Shown in pieces: positions 1 to 8,040 of a stretch of DNA of 42,494 nt. The translations under genes were made by a program, and so were the position numbers. The first letter of the stretch is position 1. Each line of letters opens with the position of its first letter. Under the pieces are notes generated by a model. The model saw only the letters and a list, made by a program, of their open reading frames with translations, was not told where the DNA came from and searched no databases. Source of the stretch: a virus; IMG/VR virus record IMGVR_UViG_3300029624_000217, positions 1 to 42,494 of that record. One strand, given 5' to 3'.

Positions 1-219
1 ATGACTCTTAATGTCAGATGGGAATGCGATATATGTGGCGATAACTTTAAATGGGATGAGGCTCGCAGCAAAATATTCCCTGTTATTTTTAGCGGCACCA
101 AAAAGTTTGCAGTCGAGGCGCTATCTCCAGAAACTAGACAGCATGAGGGAAAGCACATTTGCAAATCCTGTCTCAATCAAATGGGCGAAATACTAAGCAA
201 AGGACGGGAAGATGAGTGA
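1..219 (+). CDS. Small zinc-ribbon-like phage protein
   Basis: The 72-residue product carries two CxxC pairs, CDIC near residue 9 and CKSC near residue 54, the usual pattern of a small treble-clef or zinc-ribbon fold. No enzyme motif is visible. It overlaps the next gene by 8 bp and opens a run of four short, tightly packed plus-strand genes that converges on the lysis genes. The gene starts at the first base of the window, so its promoter and the true start cannot be checked. Function unknown; metal binding is inferred from the cysteines only. Confidence 0.6.
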   Translation: MTLNVRWECDICGDNFKWDEARSKIFPVIFSGTKKFAVEALSPETRQHEGKHICKSCLNQMGEILSKGREDE

Positions 220-550
220 GCAAAAAACAATAAAACCAGAAGAAATGCCATGTCACGATCAAGGGGTTTGTAGGTATGAATACACCAGACCAATCACAAG
301 CATTTCAGAAGGAGCAATAGTAGAACTAAAGAAACTATCGAAAGAAACAGAAGAGCTAAAAGCACATCTCGCCGATACATCCGAAGCGTTAGTTACGGCC
401 CTGAAAGGCTCTAAGAATATCGCAGCTAGATTATCTGAATTAGAAGAAGTCCTGTGGTTGGCTGTAAGGCACGAAGACACTGGAAACGATATGTGCAACC
501 CACACTGGGTTTTGCGAGCAAAGGAGATTTTGGGAGGAATAGATGAGTAA
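212..550 (+). CDS. Hypothetical phage protein, coiled-coil centre
   Basis: This 112-residue product is not recognised. Residues about 30 to 80 are rich in Glu, Lys, Leu and Ala with heptad-like spacing (for example IVELKKLSKETEELKAHL), which suggests a coiled coil. The start ATG overlaps the end of the zinc-ribbon gene, and the stop overlaps the start of the following gene, so the four genes at this end are probably co-transcribed and translationally coupled. No membrane segment or catalytic motif is seen. Confidence 0.6.
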   Translation: MSEQKTIKPEEMPCHDQGVCRYEYTRPITSISEGAIVELKKLSKETEELKAHLADTSEALVTALKGSKNIAARLSELEEVLWLAVRHEDTGNDMCNPHWVLRAKEILGGIDE

Positions 551-875
551 AGACATGCCAGAGACAGTGTGGTTAGAACCTGATGGGGATGAGATTTTGT
601 TTGTTACTGACCCTGAAATATTTAACCACCCTGAAAGGTATGTTTGGCAAGACGGAACACCAATGATTCAACAATACACCCGCACAGACATCCACACCCG
701 AGCCCTAGAGGTAATGGATAAAATGGCGGAGGCTTTGAAGCGAAGCGAGATAAAGCATAAAGCCTACATTGGAATTTGCGATGGTGACAAAGAGCTAAAC
801 GAAGCAATAATACCTGTTATCAGGGAAGCCCTAGAGGAATACCAGAAACGGAGGGAAGATGATGTACATGCCTAA
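543..875 (+). CDS. Hypothetical phage protein with YTRTD-type motif
   Basis: This 110-residue acidic protein begins with a short beta-rich part (VWLEPDGDEILF), then has QYTRTDIHTRALEVMDKMAEAL, a string of the type YxRxD followed by a helix. That pattern is common in small phage proteins of unknown role, and it recurs in the next gene as EYIRKDEYDKLVKRLE. The two are probably distant paralogues. The gene overlaps both neighbours by a few bases. No biochemical function can be assigned. Confidence 0.6.
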   Translation: MSKDMPETVWLEPDGDEILFVTDPEIFNHPERYVWQDGTPMIQQYTRTDIHTRALEVMDKMAEALKRSEIKHKAYIGICDGDKELNEAIIPVIREALEEYQKRREDDVHA

Positions 876-1101
876 ATCTATATTTGTTTGGGAATGCGCA
901 GATGATGAGCATGATGGGTTGGTGTTTTCAGAAAACAATCCCGGAGATGCGCAGGAGTACATCCGCAAAGATGAATATGATAAGCTCGTTAAGCGCCTAG
1001 AGATAGACCCGCGCCATACTTATGACGGCATAGAAGCGCGGGATGAGACTATCGCAATGCTCGAAAGAAGGCTGGAAAATGCGGAAAGGAAGCGCCGATA
1101 G
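859..1101 (+). CDS. Hypothetical phage protein with YIRKD motif
   Basis: The product is about 80 residues. It has EYIRKDEYDKLVKRLE in the middle and a charged C-terminal helix (ETIAMLERRLENAERKRR). ATG codons lie at 859, 862 and 868; GGAGGG at 850-855 gives best spacing to 862, so the true start may be one codon downstream of the one given. It ends only 2 bp before the convergent stop of the outer spanin gene, with no obvious terminator between the two transcription units. Related in pattern to the preceding gene; function unknown. Confidence 0.55.
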   Translation: MMYMPKSIFVWECADDEHDGLVFSENNPGDAQEYIRKDEYDKLVKRLEIDPRHTYDGIEARDETIAMLERRLENAERKRR

Positions 1102-1103
1102 CC

Positions 1104-1340
1104 CTACTCTCCCCGCGCGATGCGGGTTTCCTGCATCATTTTGTCGTAATCATTCAGGACAACCACAATAGAATTGCTTGCCGGGCAGGCTTTGATTTCG
1201 CCGGCGAGCTCTCTTTGAAAAGGCCGCGAGTATTCCTTCACTGTCGGCAGGATCAGAGCCTTTGTGTCAGAGTTGACCGAATTGACCGCGGTGCAGCCGA
1301 TCAAGAAGCTGCTCAGGAGTAACAGACCTGTTTTGTACAT
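1104..1340 (-). CDS. Outer-membrane spanin lipoprotein (Rz1-like)
   Basis: The 78-residue product starts with a lipoprotein signal peptide: charged MYK, hydrophobic TGLLLLSSFLI, then GC at residues 15-16, a lipobox (LIGC) with Cys16 as the lipidated residue. The start codon lies inside the preceding gene in another frame, an arrangement typical of Rz/Rz1 pairs. Together the two spanins bridge the envelope and fuse inner and outer membranes in the last step of Gram-negative lysis. Rz1 proteins are often Pro-rich and shorter; this one is longer and not Pro-rich. The call rests on lipobox plus position. Confidence 0.75.
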   Translation of the reverse strand: MYKTGLLLLSSFLIGCTAVNSVNSDTKALILPTVKEYSRPFQRELAGEIKACPASNSIVVVLNDYDKMMQETRIARGE

Positions 1341-1515
1341 CCGATTGTTTCCTTTCTATTTCTATATCCTTTTGCGCCTCGGTTATGCTGGATGCGATTT
1401 GCTTGTCCTCGCAGTGTTCCATGCCCTGCAGCCATATAAACAGGCTCACGAGGGCTATGACGGCACATATGGAGAGATAACCGGAAAGCTTGGAGGACAG
1501 GAAGCCGCTGAGCAT
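1267..1515 (-). CDS. Inner-membrane spanin (Rz-like)
   Basis: The start is taken at the ATG at 1515, which overlaps the endolysin stop as TGATG; upstream GTG codons in frame are possible but less likely. The 82-residue product has one N-terminal membrane segment (about residues 13-30, YLSICAVIALVSLFIWL) followed by a charged periplasmic helix (KDIEIERKQSDVQN). That is the topology of an i-spanin. Its 3' end overlaps the lipoprotein gene by 74 bp in a different frame. The protein is shorter than lambda Rz, but the lysis-cassette position and nested partner support the call. Confidence 0.72.
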   Translation of the reverse strand: MLSGFLSSKLSGYLSICAVIALVSLFIWLQGMEHCEDKQIASSITEAQKDIEIERKQSDVQNRSVTPEQLLDRLHRGQFGQL

Positions 1516-2024
1516 CACACACCCCACCACGGGTTTTCTCTTATGCCTTCAAGGCAAAGTCCTTTTTCTGATATGCGCCGATTGGCGAGCCCTTGCACGT
1601 ATTTGCCTTTCACAAAAACCCATCGGGAGAGCTGGTTGCAAGCACCTTCAATGTCGCCCTCATTGGCGAGCCTCAGGAGGGTTGAGCTCTTAAACTGTGC
1701 AGCTCCGACATTGTAGTGAAAGGAGTAAAAGGCGGCGCGTGTTTCTGCGGGAATATCGACCTTTACCAATTCATCGACGGAATCCGCATGCTTTTCCAAT
1801 TCCTCTTCAAACAGCCTGTCGCATTCTTCATCGGTGTATTCATAGGGAGGCAGCTTAAGGTTTTTCTTGTTCGTCAGGCCGTCGCAATAGGTCCAGACGC
1901 CGCCGACATCCTTATAAGCAACAAGCTCTCGGCCCTCCCATTTCTGCACAAGAGGAATGGCAATGGCCATGGCGGAGAGCGTACATACTGTGAGCGCCTT
2001 TTTATTCATTTCTCTCATGCCCAT
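1515..2024 (-). CDS. Endolysin, T4/P21-type lysozyme (GH24) with probable SAR anchor
   Basis: A peptidoglycan muramidase. The N-terminus has a weakly hydrophobic stretch (ALTVCTLSAMAIAIPLV), typical of a signal-anchor-release domain that lets the enzyme reach the periplasm through Sec and stay membrane-tethered until release. Directly after it comes KWEGRELVAYKDVGGVWT, matching the E-8aa-D-5aa-T catalytic triad of lambdoid P21 lysozymes, then YCDGLT. The length of about 165 residues fits the family. Three ATGs (2024, 2018, 2009) are in frame. The last, MNKKALTV, gives the most natural positively charged N-terminus, so the start is uncertain. Overlaps the holin gene by 23 bp. Confidence 0.88.
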   Translation of the reverse strand: MGMREMNKKALTVCTLSAMAIAIPLVQKWEGRELVAYKDVGGVWTYCDGLTNKKNLKLPPYEYTDEECDRLFEEELEKHADSVDELVKVDIPAETRAAFYSFHYNVGAAQFKSSTLLRLANEGDIEGACNQLSRWVFVKGKYVQGLANRRISEKGLCLEGIRENPWWGV

Positions 2025-2211
2025 CCCGGAGGATTTTTGTTCGCTCGTGCTGGTAGTACCAATTCACGATAAAACCGCCCAGGGCGAGAACAAAACCACC
2101 CAAAGCGAGCCATTCATTGAAAGTAAGAGCCCCCAAAATAGATGCACCCGCACCTGTCGGCATACTCGTACTCGTCAATGCCTGTACTTTTTCGTAGGTT
2201 TTTTCGTTCAT
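2002..2211 (-). CDS. Probable holin (class III or pinholin-like small membrane protein)
   Basis: The 69-residue product has a hydrophilic, small-residue-rich N-terminus (STSMPTGAGASILGALTF). One clear membrane segment follows (about residues 34-50, WLALGGFVLALGGFIVNWYY) and then a charged tail (QHERTKILRDGHERNE). A second, weaker hydrophobic patch around residues 19-30 could make it a two-segment pinholin of the P21 type, which would suit the SAR endolysin downstream. It lies immediately upstream of the endolysin and overlaps it. The holin call is inferred from size, topology and position. Confidence 0.75.
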   Translation of the reverse strand: MNEKTYEKVQALTSTSMPTGAGASILGALTFNEWLALGGFVLALGGFIVNWYYQHERTKILRDGHERNE

Positions 2212-2227
2212 TCCTATACCCCTGCTT

Positions 2228-2791
2228 CTATCCCGCTATAAGGTTTATGATTTGAGAAAACAGAAGAATGGCGATCCCTCCGCCTACCCCGCTCAGGACT
2301 TCAGAAACAGCCGTGCGATCGATACCCAGCTTTGATCCGATAAAATCGCCTGTGTCATAAGCCATGGGCCAGAGTGCCGCATTCAGAACGCCGCCGACCG
2401 GCAGGCCAATAATGAAGCCTTTGAGTGCGGCCGCGATCCATGAATACCCCTCATCGCCCAAAGAGTAGCCAAGCTTGCCAGCCAGCCAGTCGACCAGTGG
2501 TTTTAGAGTAGCGCTTCTTTGCGTTTGCGGCTCATCGTGGCCGCCCCACTGCAAAAACATCCACGTTGCTGATTGCATGCCGGCATATGATATGCCCCAG
2601 CCCAGAGCGAAAAAAACGAGACATGGAGCGAAGCCAAGTCCAAACTGATTAAGCGCCCAGCCAAGAGCGAAGCCAAAGGGCAGGGAAAACAGGAGCTCCG
2701 GTAGCCATGAAAGCCCCCATCTTGCGCCGAAGCCGTTACCAGAAAGACGCGCGAGAAGGCCCTGCCAGAGAATGAAGAAAAGCCAGATCAT
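2228..2791 (-). CDS. Multi-pass membrane protein of the lysis/tail-fibre junction
   Basis: This 187-residue protein is strongly hydrophobic and rich in Gly and Trp, with about four to five likely membrane segments: the N-terminus, 30-50, 55-75, about 120-145 and the C-terminus ending FSQIINLIAG. A good ribosome-binding site (GGAGAGG) precedes ATG 2791, and the start overlaps the previous gene by 4 bp. It sits between the fibre partner gene and the holin, so it could be an accessory lysis or exclusion membrane protein. That is inference; the family is not recognised. Confidence 0.65.
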   Translation of the reverse strand: MIWLFFILWQGLLARLSGNGFGARWGLSWLPELLFSLPFGFALGWALNQFGLGFAPCLVFFALGWGISYAGMQSATWMFLQWGGHDEPQTQRSATLKPLVDWLAGKLGYSLGDEGYSWIAAALKGFIIGLPVGGVLNAALWPMAYDTGDFIGSKLGIDRTAVSEVLSGVGGGIAILLFSQIINLIAG

Positions 2792-3453
2792 GTTTCCTCT
2801 CCCTCTATTTCCTGAATGCGGGCCCTTTTGACGGCAATCTGATCTTCGATATTTTGTATGAAGGAAGTATCGCCAGACAAAACAGCTTCGCGCATGCGCC
2901 GGGAGGTAATCTGATCTTCCAGTGCGACAATTTCACGTCTGAGAGCGTTTTCTTCCTTATTATATTCGGCCACAGCTTCCAGCTTGTCAGCTTCTTCCTG
3001 CGCCAGAAGTGCGGCATGCGCATCGATTAAATCCTGAAATTCATCGACATTCTTGAGCGCCAGGTTCAGCCCCGATTTGGTTTCTACAAATCCGCCTTCT
3101 CCATCCCAATGAACGGCATGATAATTTTTATCGATAGCAAAATCCCCGAAGTTTTCCAGGTGACGGGCCTTATCATCGACGATCACCATGCCGTCTTCCG
3201 GTATGATGCGCAGCGCGAAGGCGGTGCTTTTGGTGGCGCTCAGCTTGTCTTGAAAATCATCAAGTATTGAGGTGAAGGCATCCATAGAGGTGATGGCCTC
3301 GCCGCCGCCTTCGCGAAATTCGATAAAGCCTGACTTGACCTGCTCGTCCCAATAGATGGTTTTATAATTTTCGTCGAGATCAAAACTCAGCTTTAATGTG
3401 GTGCCGTCGACGATTACGATTTGCTGCTCTGGTATAATTTCTACAAGTCTCAT
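2788..3453 (-). CDS. Tail-fibre partner protein with duplicated domain (possible fibre chaperone)
   Basis: The start at 3453 (MRLVEIIPEQQ) is preferred because it overlaps the fibre stop as TAATG and has GGAGGAGGG upstream. The protein holds two diverged copies of one domain, about residues 6-68 and 81-140. Each begins IIPE then VIVD, continues with a Y-WD beta hairpin and ends in a helix (FTSILDDFQ, FQDLIDAHA). A long charged coiled coil follows (about 145-215). Position directly behind a tail fibre is typical of fibre assembly chaperones. The family is not recognised, so the role is inferred. Confidence 0.6.
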   Translation of the reverse strand: MRLVEIIPEQQIVIVDGTTLKLSFDLDENYKTIYWDEQVKSGFIEFREGGGEAITSMDAFTSILDDFQDKLSATKSTAFALRIIPEDGMVIVDDKARHLENFGDFAIDKNYHAVHWDGEGGFVETKSGLNLALKNVDEFQDLIDAHAALLAQEEADKLEAVAEYNKEENALRREIVALEDQITSRRMREAVLSGDTSFIQNIEDQIAVKRARIQEIEGEET

Positions 3454-4496
3454 TAAGCGGCCCTCCTCCACATATAGACGCCGAGATATGGCGAGATGGT
3501 TGTCATGGGACTGCCACTCCCTTGATTTTGCGTTCTTGTCGGGTTGCCGTTTCTTGACTGCCCCACTTGGCTAAGGCTTGCCCCCCAACTGCTTCCGGGA
3601 CCATCGCCGTATAAGTAGTGATAATGGGAAGCCAATTGTGAGCTCGACTGTGTTGTCGTTGCGGAGCCGCCCGTCGCGCCGGCTGTATAGGACCCGCCCG
3701 CACCGATCAGCATTCTGTCCTGTAGAGCCACCCAGGTACCATATCCGAGCAAGGTTGCGGGATTTGTGGAATCGTCGTGGTTGATATAGACAGTACCGAG
3801 CGGCAGCTCGCCGCCCGCGGAGGGCCCGGCCACAACTACAAACTTAGATAGAGCACCGTCATATTGCAGCAGGGCCCTTTGGCCGCCCGATAGATCAAGA
3901 TCATTGCCATCTTGCGTGATAATATTGCCGGATGTCGTAAGCGTTACTGCATGTCCATCGCCAGCTCGCACGACAACCATTTCGCCATCGACCCCGCCTC
4001 CTATTGTCTCTAGCGTATCTGAAGTACCGCTCTCAGCGTCGATTAAATGATTTGCGCCTGTGATTGTGATCGCGCCACTATCGATGGCGAGCGCTCCGGC
4101 GCTTTTGAGGGCGAGCTTTGCTGAAAAGCTGTTATTGCCGGTGAATGCGTTGTTGCCGGAAAAATCGATGTTTCCACTGAAATCTGCAACACCCTTCCAG
4201 TCCGAAGATGGTGGCTCGCTATCCGTGCTTTGCTCCAGCGCTACATAAAGCACCCCGGCGCTATTTACTACATCACCGGCTTCATAGGTAATGTCACTGC
4301 TCCAATCAGGTACTCCACGTCTGCGCAAATAATTCAGGCTTTTTTGGACCAGATTAAAAAACCAGTTTACGCTCTGAAATGCTGGTCGCTCCCCACTTAA
4401 CCACCCGATATTAATTTTGCTACTATCGGGCGCTTGAACGGCTCCATCTTCCGCCCACACATCAACAAGGCCATTATCTTCAACTGTTTTTGTCAT
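3453..4496 (-). CDS. Tail fibre protein (receptor-binding candidate, distal)
   Basis: This 347-residue fibre has an N-terminal module (residues 1-85) shared with the next fibre gene: DVWAEDGAVQAP, GWLSGERPAFQSVNWFFN, then YEAGDVVNSAGVLYVAL. The last looks like a small carbohydrate-binding or attachment domain. A low-complexity beta-helix-like stretch (NIDFSGNNAFTGN) follows. The C-terminal receptor-recognition part carries LPLGTVYINHDDSTNP, LLGYGTWV and ends PMTTISPYLGVYMWRRAA, a tail-collar-type ending. ATGA overlap with the upstream fibre shows coupling. It is expected to sit on the baseplate and contact the host surface. Confidence 0.8.
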   Translation of the reverse strand: MTKTVEDNGLVDVWAEDGAVQAPDSSKINIGWLSGERPAFQSVNWFFNLVQKSLNYLRRRGVPDWSSDITYEAGDVVNSAGVLYVALEQSTDSEPPSSDWKGVADFSGNIDFSGNNAFTGNNSFSAKLALKSAGALAIDSGAITITGANHLIDAESGTSDTLETIGGGVDGEMVVVRAGDGHAVTLTTSGNIITQDGNDLDLSGGQRALLQYDGALSKFVVVAGPSAGGELPLGTVYINHDDSTNPATLLGYGTWVALQDRMLIGAGGSYTAGATGGSATTTQSSSQLASHYHYLYGDGPGSSWGASLSQVGQSRNGNPTRTQNQGSGSPMTTISPYLGVYMWRRAA

Positions 4497-5479
4497 AACT
4501 TTATATAAACCATTCCCATGACTGTGTATGGCGGCATATTGTCGTGCGGTTGACCTCCGCCACCAGCGTTAATTCTGAAAGTCTCAGTAGGATTATCCAC
4601 CTCGGCCAATCCCCCTGCCTGACCACCCCCTACTCTGCTCGGAATGTCTATGGGAATTGGTGGGATGTGCTCTTTTGCTAACGTAACCTCTTCTGATCCG
4701 CCACGTGCCCCTAAGGTCAGCGCATTAGAAACGCGATCAGTATTTGCGTTCCCCATGCCATCCAAGGCCACAGGAACGCAAGCGCGAGCGTCCGGTAAAG
4801 TAATGCGCTTTTGCGCATCCCAGTCAGCCTGAGCAGTCGCGCCCCTCCCTCCGCTGACTTCCTCACCCTTTGCCCACAAATGCTTAAACAGGGCCTCGGT
4901 GTCCGCGTTTTCACGCTCCGTGGCTGCGGAGCCTGCATTTCCAATCGTCCTGGCGTTAAGACGGACCCATCCTTCTTGGGGCTCCGTATCATATCTCCAT
5001 TTGATATCGCCTGTGGTAAAGCCGTCCGCCTGAGTAGGTAGCGGGCGCCATCCTTTGTCACCAGAGCCGTCTGTGGCATACATTTTATTGGCGCCCGGCT
5101 CATCCTCATCGCCCACGAGCTGGTGTGAGCCATTGTCTGTCTCGATAGAATTTTTTACGTTGAATGGACCAATGGCGACCCAGTTATTATTAGGGGGCTC
5201 GGAGTTCGTGTTGTCTGTTTTTGCACGGTATATGACACCCGAGTATGAGCATATATCTCCAGTCAGGTACTCTGTGCTAGAATTCCAAAAAGGTATGCCG
5301 TGCTGGAGAATATGATTAATTTTTTGGAAGAGCGTATTGAGGGTCCAGTTGGCATATTCAAACGGCGGCTGCTCACCCTGATCCCACCCATTGGCTTTTT
5401 TGGCCTCACTGGGCTCCACTATGGTGCCGTCAGAAGCCCATGTATCCAATAGTTCGCTATCGCCGATTTCTTGTGCCAA
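4493..5479 (-). CDS. Tail fibre protein with phage tail-collar domain (proximal)
   Basis: This 328-residue protein shares its N-terminal architecture with the downstream fibre: LDTWASDGTIVEP, GWDQGEQPPFEYANWTLN, then YLTGDICSYSGVIYRA. The C-terminal half is a tail-collar domain: GDIKWRYDTEPQEGWVRLNA, a middle ITLPDARACVPVALDGMG, and the terminal PHDNMPPYTVMGMVYIKL. A terminator-like hairpin separates it from the baseplate genes, so the fibre and lysis block may be expressed at a different level. The paired fibres probably arose by duplication and then diverged in receptor specificity. Confidence 0.82.
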   Translation of the reverse strand: MAQEIGDSELLDTWASDGTIVEPSEAKKANGWDQGEQPPFEYANWTLNTLFQKINHILQHGIPFWNSSTEYLTGDICSYSGVIYRAKTDNTNSEPPNNNWVAIGPFNVKNSIETDNGSHQLVGDEDEPGANKMYATDGSGDKGWRPLPTQADGFTTGDIKWRYDTEPQEGWVRLNARTIGNAGSAATERENADTEALFKHLWAKGEEVSGGRGATAQADWDAQKRITLPDARACVPVALDGMGNANTDRVSNALTLGARGGSEEVTLAKEHIPPIPIDIPSRVGGGQAGGLAEVDNPTETFRINAGGGGQPHDNMPPYTVMGMVYIKL

Positions 5480-5493
5480 AACGCTTTATCCCA

Positions 5494-5534
5494 ATAAAAA
5501 AGCCGCCCACGCGCGAAAAGCGCATAGACGGCTT
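5494..5534 (-). terminator. Rho-independent terminator between baseplate and fibre genes
   Basis: On the minus strand AAGCCG (5534-5529) pairs with CGGCTT (5505-5500), with a GCGC/GCGC inner pairing around a TTTT loop, and the stem is followed by a T run. It lies between the DUF2612 baseplate gene and the first fibre gene. It probably trims, rather than abolishes, transcription into the fibre and lysis genes. Confidence 0.65.
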
Positions 5535-5577
5535 AGTTTTTCTAATACCAATTTCAGTATGATGCAGCAGTTGGTGT

Positions 5578-6267
5578 TTAGTCAATAATCAGGGAAGAAA
5601 ACACCCCGCCAACACTCGGATCATTTAAATTCCCAAAGCCTCCGTTGCGGGGATCTCCCGTAAAACCAAAAGCACCATCCTCCGTTGAATATGATAAAGA
5701 GCCAATACGAACACCCGCAGGTCTGGGGAAAGTGGCCTCAAGAATGCCGCGCTCCTGCTTGCCAATGGGGCGCGATATATTGATATCTATAACGCCAGGT
5801 CGCTCAAAAATAAGGGCCTCGGCATCAAAAACAAATTTTGCGTATTTGTGCATATCCGCCAGAGACGCATTCGTTGTATTGTAGATGACCTTAGCCTTGA
5901 GGGTGTATCTATATATGGAATCGGGGTACCGCTGATTGTCGATAGGGTCCAGCCCTATGAAATAGCCGCCCTGCAGTGATTTTTGAACATTGGTGTAACC
6001 CAACCCGACCTCTGAAGGATTATCAAAGGTAAAAATAAACTCAGGGTCTGGATCGGTAAAAGGCCGCTCCAGCACTACGATCTTGCCTATGACATCAAGA
6101 TTAACCCCCTCCGCACTATCAATGCCCCTCTTATTCAATAGGTTCAGGTTCTCATCTTCTACGCCCTGTAATTCAATCGAATGCGACTGGACAAAACTTT
6201 TGAGATTGGGGGAGCTCTTATACTGCTCTATCAGAAGATTTTCGGCCTGCTCAACTCTATTCACCAT
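5578..6267 (-). CDS. Baseplate protein, DUF2612 family
   Basis: This 229-residue protein opens with a helical part (AENLLIEQYKSSPNLKSFVQ) and the stretch GIDSAEGVNLDVIGKIVVLER, a hallmark of DUF2612 baseplate proteins. The middle carries DNQRYPDSIYRYTLKAKVIYN, also typical. A Gly-rich C-terminus (EDGAFGFTGDPRNGGFGNLN) ends the protein. In simple contractile phages this protein follows the J-like wedge protein and helps link the baseplate to the fibres, consistent with the two fibre genes just downstream. It is 2 bp from the J gene, so co-transcription is clear. Confidence 0.85.
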   Translation of the reverse strand: MVNRVEQAENLLIEQYKSSPNLKSFVQSHSIELQGVEDENLNLLNKRGIDSAEGVNLDVIGKIVVLERPFTDPDPEFIFTFDNPSEVGLGYTNVQKSLQGGYFIGLDPIDNQRYPDSIYRYTLKAKVIYNTTNASLADMHKYAKFVFDAEALIFERPGVIDINISRPIGKQERGILEATFPRPAGVRIGSLSYSTEDGAFGFTGDPRNGGFGNLNDPSVGGVFSSLIID

Positions 6268-6269
6268 AC

Positions 6270-7685
6270 CTATTCATCCACAGTAATTGAGATATTTGCT
6301 GTATCACAGGTTATAACCTGATCGACATCGATTGTGATCGAGGTCTCCCCTGAGGGCGGCGAGCTGGTGCCAATCAGAAGCTCCGTGACCTCAAACCCTT
6401 TGATAGAGTTAATCGGTGTAAAGAGTCGAGAATACTTAAGCCCATCGCCAATGCTGAGGTTATCGGCCACCCATTGAGCCACAGACTTTTTGATTTGCTC
6501 GGGAGCCTCTGCGGCATATCCATCAGTGGGAACAATCGTCATGGAAACATGCAAGTCAACTTCCTCTGGGCGCTCAAAGAGGATGTTATAGACTTGGCCG
6601 CTGTCTGATTCATAAGACACCGAAGTATCACCATGCATCCCAATGCCGCCCGGCTTCGATTGATATATTACTCCTGCTATATCTTTGTCCTCTCCCCCCT
6701 GAACAATTGCCCAAATATGCTGAGGAGGAACCCCGTTACTGTCAGTCGAAGCGCCGTAATTTTCAAAAACGACAACGGCACTCACATCCTCAACCTGCAA
6801 TATCTTTGAGCGCAGCGCATCAACGGTTGATGTGGCTGGGTAGGATACCGACTGTCTGCGCCTTAGCCTTAGGTTGCTGTCATTCTCTCGATCCTTTCCG
6901 ATAATACCATCAAACGGATTTTGAACGGCCTCCCACCCGGCCACTGAAGTCTGCACCTCATCCAGAGCGCCCGAAGGAACAATAATGGCCCCTGCTTCTT
7001 CGGCCACAAATGTTCCGGGGCTTCCCAGCTCTGAAATAGTCAAATTTGCCGAAACGGATAATGTGAAGGGGGCCTCAAGATCGTTTTCTGATAGCACAAT
7101 CTCCTGTAGCACATTGACTTCCTCATACTGAGAGACACCATCCAGTTCATCATTAATAGCAAGCAAGATATCATCCTGCGTGGCTTCCGATCCGCTGGTT
7201 ATTGTATAGTCGGTTCCGTTGATGGTGATTGTATAGTCGGTGGAATTTGAAACGGTGTTTACCGTGATCTTGGCCCTTACCAGATTTGATGCCTCGATTG
7301 TAACCGCTTCCTGCAAAAGAAATACGTCTTCGGTAGTGCTACTCCTCGCCTCGGAATTCGCCGCTACCGTTGTGCCCGCATTCCCATACAGAACCGCACC
7401 AACAACTGTATGAGTCGCATCAATTCTCGTAACCCCCGTGAGAGCCGCGAGGCTATCCAATGATGTTCCTTCGGCATAATCGGGGTCGAAAGCTAAATAG
7501 GTATTTTCCAGCTCAGACCATAGATCAGAAATTGGCAAGCTCAAAACACCGACGAGCTGGCCAAACACAGATTCAGACCTCAGGTCAATATCATCGCCAA
7601 ATACCGATTTTAGAGCTTCCTCTATCTCGGTTTTAATCTCTGCAAAGCTCTTTCGCTCAAACCCTTCTTTTGTCAATCCGGCCAT
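6270..7685 (-). CDS. Baseplate J-like wedge protein
   Basis: The start is set at ATG 7685 (MAGLTKEGF); a longer reading from 7736 would overlap the preceding gene. The product is 471 residues. It has the J-like N-terminus (FAEIKTEIEEALKSVFGDDIDL, SVFGQLVGVLS), YAEGTSLDSLAALTGVTR, and the central J core with VVGAVLYGNAGTTV and ENDSNLRLRRRQS followed by LRSKILQVEDVSAVVVFENY. These are well-known signatures of P2 J / Mu gp47-like proteins that form the baseplate wedge around the hub. Flanked by gp25-like and DUF2612 genes, as expected. Confidence 0.92.
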   Translation of the reverse strand: MAGLTKEGFERKSFAEIKTEIEEALKSVFGDDIDLRSESVFGQLVGVLSLPISDLWSELENTYLAFDPDYAEGTSLDSLAALTGVTRIDATHTVVGAVLYGNAGTTVAANSEARSSTTEDVFLLQEAVTIEASNLVRAKITVNTVSNSTDYTITINGTDYTITSGSEATQDDILLAINDELDGVSQYEEVNVLQEIVLSENDLEAPFTLSVSANLTISELGSPGTFVAEEAGAIIVPSGALDEVQTSVAGWEAVQNPFDGIIGKDRENDSNLRLRRRQSVSYPATSTVDALRSKILQVEDVSAVVVFENYGASTDSNGVPPQHIWAIVQGGEDKDIAGVIYQSKPGGIGMHGDTSVSYESDSGQVYNILFERPEEVDLHVSMTIVPTDGYAAEAPEQIKKSVAQWVADNLSIGDGLKYSRLFTPINSIKGFEVTELLIGTSSPPSGETSITIDVDQVITCDTANISITVDE

Positions 7686-7686
7686 A

Positions 7687-8040
7687 TTAAAACGTCTCCT
7701 CAAATAACAGCGTACCAAAATCCGTATCGACCTCAAAAACGAGGCTCAACGCTCTTTCTATGTTGTCATATTCAAGCTGAAACTTTTCGAGCTTATTAAC
7801 GCCCGGCGTTTCAAGAATCTTGGTTTTAAAAACACTCTCCAGTGTCACTTGGTCAGGGGCCTTGATATGAACATCCTGATAATACGGCACCCCTTCGGTC
7901 GTGTTCAAAAACCACTCTCCAAAGAAAAACAGCAGAGATTGCTTTAAACGCTGCCGCTCAAGCTCCAGATTTGTGTTAAGCGTTAGATCGTAACCCTCGA
8001 CCACCAAATCATGTGTATCTCTATCAAGCTTAATATCCAT
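7687..8040 (-). CDS. Baseplate wedge protein, gp25/W-like
   Basis: This 117-residue protein shows the gp25/Mu gp46-like pattern: short beta strands at the N-terminus (DLVVEGYDLTLN), the helical LERQRLKQSLLFFFGEWFLNTTEGVPYY (broken here as RLKQSLLFFFGEWFLN then TTEGVPYYQDV), and a C-terminal domain ending FEVDTDFGTLLFEE. The FF-GEWFLN-x-GVPY signature is a strong marker. gp25-like proteins bind the sheath initiator region of the wedge in all contractile systems. It sits between the spike and J genes. Confidence 0.9.
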   Translation of the reverse strand: MDIKLDRDTHDLVVEGYDLTLNTNLELERQRLKQSLLFFFGEWFLNTTEGVPYYQDVHIKAPDQVTLESVFKTKILETPGVNKLEKFQLEYDNIERALSLVFEVDTDFGTLLFEETF

